In this document: positions 56,291 to 64,000 of the stretch, piece after piece | How positions within the stretch are numbered: the first letter of the stretch is position 1 | Layout of the letters: every line of letters begins with the position of its first letter | Source of the DNA: Xestospongia muta | Taxonomy: Eukaryota > Porifera > Demospongiae > Haplosclerida > Petrosiidae | Assembly (NCBI GenBank): GCA_963693285.1 | Contig: OY848921.1 | Coordinates: 6,151,229 to 6,215,228, forward strand | Length of the DNA stretch: 64,000 nucleotides | Reading direction: 5' to 3' | The notes under the pieces: model-generated | The model's database searches: none | Told to the model about the DNA's origin: nothing | Seen by the model: only the letters and a program-made list of their open reading frames with translations | Program-made: the position numbers and the translations under genes

Positions 56291-58101
56291 ATGGCTGAGC
56301 ATTCAGACAATCCAACCACTACTACAGACCACACATCACAAGAAGACTCAAGATATGGTCAGAAATTAGCGTTGCTAAGCTATGTATTAGTTGCTGTATT
56401 CATTGGTGTACCATTATGGTGGAAAACTACGGAGGTATATAGATCACCTCTACCGTATACACAAATCAATGAATTAGCTAATAAACAAGTGAGTCATAAT
56501 TATAAGGGGCAGGAGTCTATTATGGTATAGTCAATGTATTTTAAATTACAGGGTTACAGGGTCAAAATTTTTAACTAACATTTTTTGTTGTAATAAAGAG
56601 TTCTTGCCATCTGGTTCCCTTTTTATATTTTTTCATATTTTTTACTTGATTGATTTAGCTTGAAAGTGACAGTAGTCACAGTACCTTTTCTCGTTAAGTG
56701 TTATTATTTATTTATGAAGAACTTGATGACACTTTAATTAATTATTTGGCAGTGTCTACAGGTCCGGTAGAAAAAAGCCCTACTTTAATGTGAAATTAAT
56801 ACTATACCCTGGACCCTACACCCTAAACACTAGACCCTAAATGTATTAATTTCACATTTAAGTATGGCTTTTTTCTACCGGACCTGTAGACACTTCGTAA
56901 GTATTTAGTCACGATGGTGATACTTTTGTAATTATGATAAAGAAATACAAATGGGAACAGGCATCTCTTTTTTGATAGATTACTGATCACAAAAATTAAA
57001 GAAAATGGCAGATCTGTTGTTGTGATGTAGTTTTTAAAGAAATAACTTCATTTTAATGAATAGTTCACAAGTATGAAACTTCAGATATGTACAATAGCAT
57101 GATCTGCTAAAAATTATGTATGCTTTTTCAGAGAAATGTGTAATGATTAAATTAGATGAATCAAAAGTTATGAGAGTTCAAAAATGCTTTAAAATCAATG
57201 AGGCACTGTTTCAGAAAATCCACATGTATTTTTTTGTATTTGGAAAAAATAAATGGATTTTTTAAAATTGCAAAAATGCTATAAAAATGATTTTATTACA
57301 TTACTAATCTTGGAGTATGCTACGATATTTTGTAGATTTCTGGTAAATAATTTGCTTAACATAAAAATCTTTTTAAAATAATTTTGAAAGTTTTTTTATA
57401 CAGGAGAACCAATTTTTAAATAAATTTAGAAAAAATCAAAATTAATGTTGTAACCCCTTAATTGTACATTATCAAGAGTAGATAAGAGAAATAACATACA
57501 ATCGTATGACGTTAAAATTGTAAATATATGAAAAGATTATGAACCAGAAATATATCATATATACGTCACATTACTTAATACATAGTGTTTGTATAGAACT
57601 GTGAGTGTCAACACACTCTTTGTATTTAGTATATGATCATAATATTAATAATATATTAGGTATAATAATTGATTTTATATTATAATGTTACATATAATAT
57701 CTTCTAGTTCCCATCAGTTGTCCCTTGTATTGTGGATGTAGTGAGTCTTGTTAATGGATTACAATTACCATCATTAGATCAACTTAATAAAACTGGTATG
57801 ATAACAACAATAATATTAACATATAAAACAATATGTTTGGTTTTAAACTTTTTTGCAATTTCAATTTTATATTCCATACTGGATCTATTATATCATTCCT
57901 CTATTTTAGTACCTATTAAAGACTCTACAATCACTATTACAAGTCAACTTAGACCAGTATATCCAGGTATATAGAGTACTACTATATTGTGTTAGTGTTG
58001 TATTTTTGTCTATAGATACATTAGAACAGAACAATATCTTGAATGACTTGAAAAGAGAAATTAATAGTAGTATGTTTAACCTTCTCTCGCTCACAATCAT
58101 C

Positions 58102-58163
<62 letters not shown>

Positions 58164-58204
58164 TCCCTCTCCCTCTCCCTCTCCCTCTCCCTCTCCCTCT
58201 CCCT

Positions 58205-58298
<94 letters not shown>

Positions 58299-61282
58299 CA
58301 CACACAGATAGCATCAATCAATCTATAGGTCATTATACAGTATATATAGTACCAAAGGATACTCTTAATAGTAGTAATATTATTTCCATTCAGAGATATG
58401 CAGTCATTGAATATAATGATAGTAGTAAGTTAGACACAAACTAAACTAACTGTTAGACTACATTTAACTTGTCTCTGTATATACATGTACATGTATACTG
58501 AGATATTATGACATAATCTCTAGAACAAAATATTTAACCTTATAGATGATAGTACATTTATGAAGACACTAAATGAAGTAGCTGGTACTCTATGTGGAAT
58601 AGATACTATCTCTTCCCTCCTCAGTGGTACTTTGAGCAGTCATAATGTCAAGGTACTTTAAAATAATTATAGTACATTAGTTATTTATAGCAGTATGTAG
58701 TATAGAAGGTATGAGAGTCATGATTTATATAAACTGTGTTCTTCTATTCTAGCCTGATCTACAAACTTTAAGAAGAGTAAAGGCATCTCCTGGTATGTGA
58801 CACCATGTCGTCTATAGAGTTGTCATTACTGTATTATAGGTTATCATATCAGTGTAGTTCTTATAAACTCTGACCCAGCATCAACTACTGTACATTGGAA
58901 TATAGAAGATGCTACAAATAGTAAGTCAAGAAGCATTAAATACAATAGCTATGTACTACTGGGCTAATAGTAGTATTTTGTACTGACTACAATTATTTTC
59001 TTTGTAGCATTTTTGTTACCATTCTTACATGATGAGGGTATTTCAAAGTTAAGTAACTACACAGTGAGTTCACAGGTAATATGATATTATTATGAGTAGT
59101 AGTAATTTATATTCAATTATTTTAATAGATATTTTACTATACTGATGTTCATTTAAAATCATCTTATTCTGATAAACACTCATCATATCAAGTACAAGTC
59201 AGTGAGCTCCCAACAATGATCAGTAGTGTGGAAGCTAAACTAGGTCAGTCATTATAGACAGCTTACAAACTGATATATGCCACTATGTTACTATATTATG
59301 CCAGTATATTACTATATTATTACTATATTATGACTATATTATTCCACTATATTAGGGTCTCATGTATCTCAATGGCCTAGTCTAAACTTTATCATTTATG
59401 TTCCAAAAACTAGTGAATATCCATTGTATATAGTGAATAATAAGAAAGGTTAAGTAGAGGAATGGATGAATGATGGATGGAAGAATGGATAAATGGATGA
59501 TTGCTTGATAGTAGAATGGATAGATGGACATATGAATATGTCAATGAATGGACAGACTGATAATTGAGTTGGTAGATCAATGGACAGATGGATTGTTGTT
59601 GGCCAGAAAAATGGACTTACAGATATAAGAGGATCATTATAATCTTCTCTAGGTACTAATCGTGGTGTAGATGCTTTCCTAGTTCCACAATGGGGAGGTG
59701 TTATATTCTATAACTCTCCAACATTATCTAATAATGATATTATAGAAGTAAAGATGGAGACAATACTACCAACTATTATTAGACAACTTAAACTATTACT
59801 AGGACTGCCAGAACATGATGTTAGTACATGTAATATAATGTGTTAATAAGACATCTCTCTCTTAATACAGATTGAAGATTGTCAGTTAACATCATCAACA
59901 CTACCATTTTGTATAGTACAGTGGGTATGAATATTATAATATACTAACTAGTGATATTATTATTAAACAAATGAATGGAGTATGGGATTATAATGTACAT
60001 AACTCTATTGTTAATGTTGAGGGTGTGTCTCTGTTTTATTTGTAGCAAGTTGATCATATCATCATAGCGCAAACTGTAGAAAGGGTTACCATGGCAACTG
60101 CATCTCTTGTTTCTCTTGTTGAACTATTGGATGATGTAAAGAACATGATTATCAGTGACCACATACAACAAGAGGTAATATATCAGTAATTGAGGAACAG
60201 TTATATTAGAGATATGTTTGGTTATTCGTATCATAGATTGTAGTCTAAGTCTATGCTCATATGAACCTTCTTAACATGGTTTCTTATGTCTGTTAGTAGC
60301 ACTCTTGGTTTATCTAATAATTTCAAATTAATGATTATATTTTTTAATAAAAGGAGTAAAGTAACTCACTTAATTTTGTTTTCTTTCTACTTAGGTCATT
60401 GCTTCATTAGAACAGATTAAAAAGGTACTAGCTATCCATCACTTCATCCATTAATCATTCTTTTATTATATCATAGTCTTTAGATGCTATACAGATTGGA
60501 CATTGGGATATTGCACAAAGTTCTGCTCATTTAGCTGTACATCATGCAGGTACATGATATATACATTTAACATATGAGTTGAATGTGTAAGCAGTAAAAT
60601 AAGTTTAATTCCTTTAATGATCAAGTTTAATAGACATCTTGTTTTACGTACTTATGTTTTTTATTTCACATAAAATTAATGTAGAGATAACAATCCTAAA
60701 AAGCTGAGAAACAAAGTAAGGATGATAACATAGTATTGATGACAATCACTATATAAGTAGAACTAGTTGGTACTTAAGAATAAAGAATATGAAGCATTAT
60801 CATAATACATATTGAAATAGTACATGTTAACTACTGATATAGTGATTCTCAATATATTATGCTATTGTCCTTATCTTGTATCCTTGTTTATTATATTATA
60901 TTAATTATTAATTATTATTATTATTTCATATTAGAATCAATTTAATTTCAATTTGTTAACTATGATCATGAATTTTACACATTTTTCTAATAATTTCACA
61001 TAGAAACTGCTTTCTTTGATCCTTCAATTCTAGCACTTCTTTATTTTCCTGATGATCAAAAGTAAGATGTTTCGTTATCATGCTGCTAAATGAATAAATT
61101 ATAATATATTATACATATTTTATTAGAAAGATGTATACTTTCTAATATAGTATAATTATTATATCTTCAACAGATATGCTATATACATACCATTGTTCTT
61201 GCCTATTGGTCTTCCAGTTTTAATGGCTGTTATCAAACTGATTAAATCTTACTTATCTACTAACAAGACTAAACAAGAATAA
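56291..61282 (+). CDS. PIGS: PIG-S, GPI transamidase subunit
   Basis: Eighteen exons: 56291-56488, 57708-57795, 57910-57966, 58016-58069, 58308-58424, 58546-58652, 58753-58792, 58840-58920, 59008-59075, 59129-59243, 59356-59448, 59653-59819, 59871-59924, 60046-60174, 60395-60424, 60477-60549, 61004-61061, 61174-61282. The frame is 1638 nt, 545 aa, close to the 555 aa of human PIGS. Visible family features: an N-terminal TM ending GVPLWWKTTEVYRSPLPY, the luminal motifs GYHISVVLINSDP and VPQWGGVIFYN, then AFFDPSILALLYFPDDQKYA, IYIPLFLP and a C-terminal TM. PIG-S is a structural subunit of the ER complex that attaches GPI anchors to proteins. The first intron (1.2 kb) contains a small MITE and the fourth a long CT repeat. 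Lys-rich C-terminus. Confidence 0.94.
56750..56895. mobile_element. Palindromic MITE in PIGS intron 1
   Basis: Roughly 50-bp inverted ends start AGTGTCTACAGGTCCGGTAG and surround a short centre with (T)ACCCTNNACCCT words. No clear target duplication. Confidence 0.85.
58101..58296. repeat. (CT)n with embedded (CCCTCT)n
   Basis: About 195 bp of pyrimidine repeats in PIGS intron 4, ending about 10 bp before the next acceptor, so it forms a giant polypyrimidine tract. Open frames on either strand here are spurious. Confidence 0.95.
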
Positions 61283-62215
61283 TGATCAAAATCTCAACTT
61301 CTTTAGAAATTGGTTTTCTATATAAGTGCTATTAGAATTTCACTGTTATTTTCCAAATAATTTTCTATCACAACACAACTCGACAATAACAATCTACCCA
61401 CTAACCCCACAGTTGGAAGGGGCTGGGCAAGGGGCTAGGCTAGTTACCAAGTTGTTTGCTGCTACCTGAAAGAGAGAAAGCCGTTCAAGAAAGGTATTGG
61501 TAAGAAGAAAAATGTATCACTGATTTTAGATGCTAACTAAAATACTGGTACTTATTTTAACATTAGGGGATATCAGATTAGGGGATTTCCTATAAAATAG
61601 GGAATTGTACCACTATGGCTAGCAACATCATAGTGTTTTATATATACTGGCAGTCCATGAATTAGTTAGCAAAGACTTGAGAACTAGCAACATGCAGTGT
61701 GTATGTGGAAGACTATAGAAAGCTAGAAATCAATCTTTCAATATAGGCAGAGAAGCAAGCTACAGTAAGAGTTGGAGTTTTGAGTTTGTGGCAATGACAT
61801 GGATTTAGAGGCCTTGATGACTAAGAAAAGAGAACACATTTACTGGAAAATGTATAATATTAGAATGTAATACATCCTAAAGATAATAAGCCAGTTCATG
61901 GAAAAATGTCATGGTCTCAGCATTGAGGTCTTCATAACACACACTTATATAATCTTGTCATAACTTGTAACAGTAGTCAGTCTTATCCTACACAGCTTGT
62001 TTTTATAGTTTTACTCATACTATGGAATATTAATATGAATTGTTATAGTAAGTTCTATCTAACTAGTCCATATAGTGCCATCATATATAATGTATATTAA
62101 TTTAATTAACTACAAATAGACAATTATGTATTGTGTATATTGTTAGTTAGCAACTTTCTTTTCCTAAATAGTTTGTCTTGCATTTGCACAATATTTTTCC
62201 AAGACTATTCAGATG
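61283..62215. other. Intergenic, downstream of PIGS
   Basis: No gene is supported. A possible exon (about 62171-62215, bounded by AATAG and GTAAGT) lies directly before the tandem array; it is listed as a finding. Confidence 0.4.
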
Positions 62216-64000
62216 GTAAGTGCACTTTAAATATGTCATTTATGATTATACATATAATTGTTTGTTTAAACTGTTGCTAATCATGATTTTATTGTCTTTT
62301 ATTAATCTTTTTCTTTAATTATTTTGGTCACCTACTCTTCTCAATTTATGTAATCATATATTATTTTATACCTCAATGGGAATGGTTTTCAGTTCAATTT
62401 TATTTTTTATTCACAGACTGTTCGTGTTTTATAACTTACTATATATTTCTATCTTTCTTCCATATTTTCTATTATAATGATGGCTACATGATGTCATTCT
62501 AATATTTCTAAAACTATTTATAGAATGTAAGTGTGTATCAAGTCAAATTATGCGATCATGTGTTATTGTTTACCTCAATGGGAATGGTTTGAGTTCAATT
62601 TTATTTATTATTTACATACTGTTCATGTTTTATAATTTAATATGTATTTCTATTTTTTTCCATAATTTCTATTATAACTACGGCTACATGATGTCATTCT
62701 AATAATTCGAAAACTTTTTTAGGTGGTAAGTGTGTATTATGTGATCATGTACTATTGTATACATCAATGTGAATGGTTTGAGTTCAATTTTATTTTTTAT
62801 TTACATACTGTTCATGTTTTATAACTTACTATATATTTCTATCACTCTTCCATATTTTCTATTATAACTATGGCTATATGATGTCATTCTAATATTTCTA
62901 AAACTATTTATAGCCGGTAAGTGTGTATTATGTCAATTTATGTGATCGTGTGTTGTTGTATACATCAATGGAAATTGTTTTGAGTTCAATTTTATTTATT
63001 ATTCACAGAGTGTTCATGTTTTATAACTTACTATATATTTCTAATCTTTCTTCCATATTTCTATTATAACTACGGCTACATGATGTCATTCTAATATTTT
63101 TAAAAATTTTTATAGCAGGTAAGTGTGTATTATGTTAATTTATGTGATCATGTACTATTGTATACATCAATGGAAATTGTTTTGAGTTCAATTTTATTTA
63201 TTATTCACAGACTGTTCATGTTTTATAACTTACTATATATTTCTAATCTTTCTTCCATATTTTCTATTATAACTACGGCTACATGATGTCATTCTAATAT
63301 TTTTAAAAAATTTTGTAGCAGGTAAGTGTGTATTATGTTAATTTATGTGATCATGTACTATTGTATACATCAATGGGAATATTTTTGAGTTCAACTTTAT
63401 TTTTTATTTACATACTGTTCATGTTTTATAACTTACTATATATTTCTAATCTTTCTTCCATATTTTCTATTATAACTACGGCTACATGATGTCATTCTAA
63501 TATTTTTAAAAATTTTTATAGCAGGTAAGTGTGTATTATGTTAATTTATGTGATCATGTACTATTGTATACATCAATGGAAATTGTTTTGAGTTCAATTT
63601 TATTTATTATTTACATACTGTTCATGTTTTATAACTTACTATATATTTCTATTTTTCTTCCATATTTATTATTATAACTATGGCTATATGATGTCATTCT
63701 AATATTTCTAAAACAATTATAGGATGTAAGTGTGTATTATGTCAATTTATGTGATTGTGTGTTGTTGTATACCTCAATGGGAATAGTTTTGAGTTCAACT
63801 TTATTTTTTATTCACAGACTGTTCATGTTTTATAACTTACTATATATTTCTATCTCTCTTCCATATTTTCTATTATAACTACGGCTATATGATGTCATTC
63901 TAATATTTCTAAAACTATTTATAGCTGGTAAGTGTGTGTTATGTCAATTTATGTGATGATGTACTAGTGTATACCTCAATGGGAATAGTTTTGAGTTCAA
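62216..64000. repeat. Tandem array, about 202-bp unit, with splice-like core
   Basis: The phrase GTAAGTGTGT recurs at 62527, 62726, 62917, 63119, 63322, 63525, 63726 and 63928 (GTAAGTGCAC at 62216), so units are 191-203 bp apart after the first. Each contains GGCTA(C/T)ATGATGTCATTCT, GAGTTCAATTTTATTT and TGTTCATGTTTTATAACTTA. Each core reads T-rich, TAG, three bases (AAT, GTG, CCG, CAG, CAG, CAG, GAT, CTG), GTAAGT. The array runs off the end of the window. Confidence 0.92.

Noticed and set aside
57906..58333. Long RE-repeat and SL-repeat open frames on both strands
   Set aside because: Artefacts of the CT/CCCTCT repeat in PIGS intron 4; PIGS exons on the plus strand explain the flanks.

Overview
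The window reads as nuclear DNA from an early-branching animal, most likely a demosponge; Amphimedon queenslandica is my best guess and is inference. The DNA is AT-rich with very short GT-AG introns (about 45-150 nt), many TA/TG/AG microsatellites, and receptor genes that combine EMI, EGF, FN3 and tyrosine kinase modules. Animal orthologues with many introns (BCAS3, PIGS) rule out a prokaryote. I rebuilt the genes by hand from splice sites and reading phase. The four spliced models with a stop each sum to an exact multiple of three.

Regions 1-25 kb: receptor territory, all genes on the minus strand. The 5' end of an EMI-domain receptor lies at 582-796. A decayed Ty3/Gypsy fragment lies at about 1940-3373. 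A complete 10-exon EMI-EGF-stalk-TM receptor tyrosine kinase (630 aa) lies at 8688-11182, with fossil EGF exons downstream of it. A second receptor (17325-22846, 25 exons, 933 aa) has EMI, eleven 32-residue EGF exons of exactly 96 bp, a cbEGF, two FN3 domains, TM and a tyrosine-rich tail, but no kinase. Its last exon runs into one copy of a 2.7 kb duplicated segment (3329-6025 and 14725-17470).

Regions 25-38 kb: gene-poor. It holds small inverted-repeat elements, minisatellites, a secreted FReD-like gene with two frameshifts (33572-34808) plus fragments of its relatives, and a 1.26 kb hAT element with a near-matching 8-bp target duplication (36321-37578).

Regions 38-49 kb: a tandem MFSD1-like transporter cluster on the minus strand. 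One divergent gene carries a dileucine lysosomal signal, two genes are nearly identical, and one is a pseudogene. Duplicated pieces of the neighbouring BCAS3 gene are interspersed.

Regions 49-61.3 kb: BCAS3 homologue (minus, 20 exons, 791 aa) and PIGS homologue (plus, 18 exons, 545 aa), head to head with 197 bp between start codons. BCAS3 is a WD-repeat/phagophore and cytoskeleton protein and PIGS is a GPI-transamidase subunit; the pairing suggests a shared promoter rather than a shared pathway.

Regions 61.3-64 kb: noncoding, ending in a tandem array of about 202 bp units. Each unit carries TAG, three bases, then GTAAGT, which looks like a splice acceptor placed directly against a donor. It continues beyond the window.
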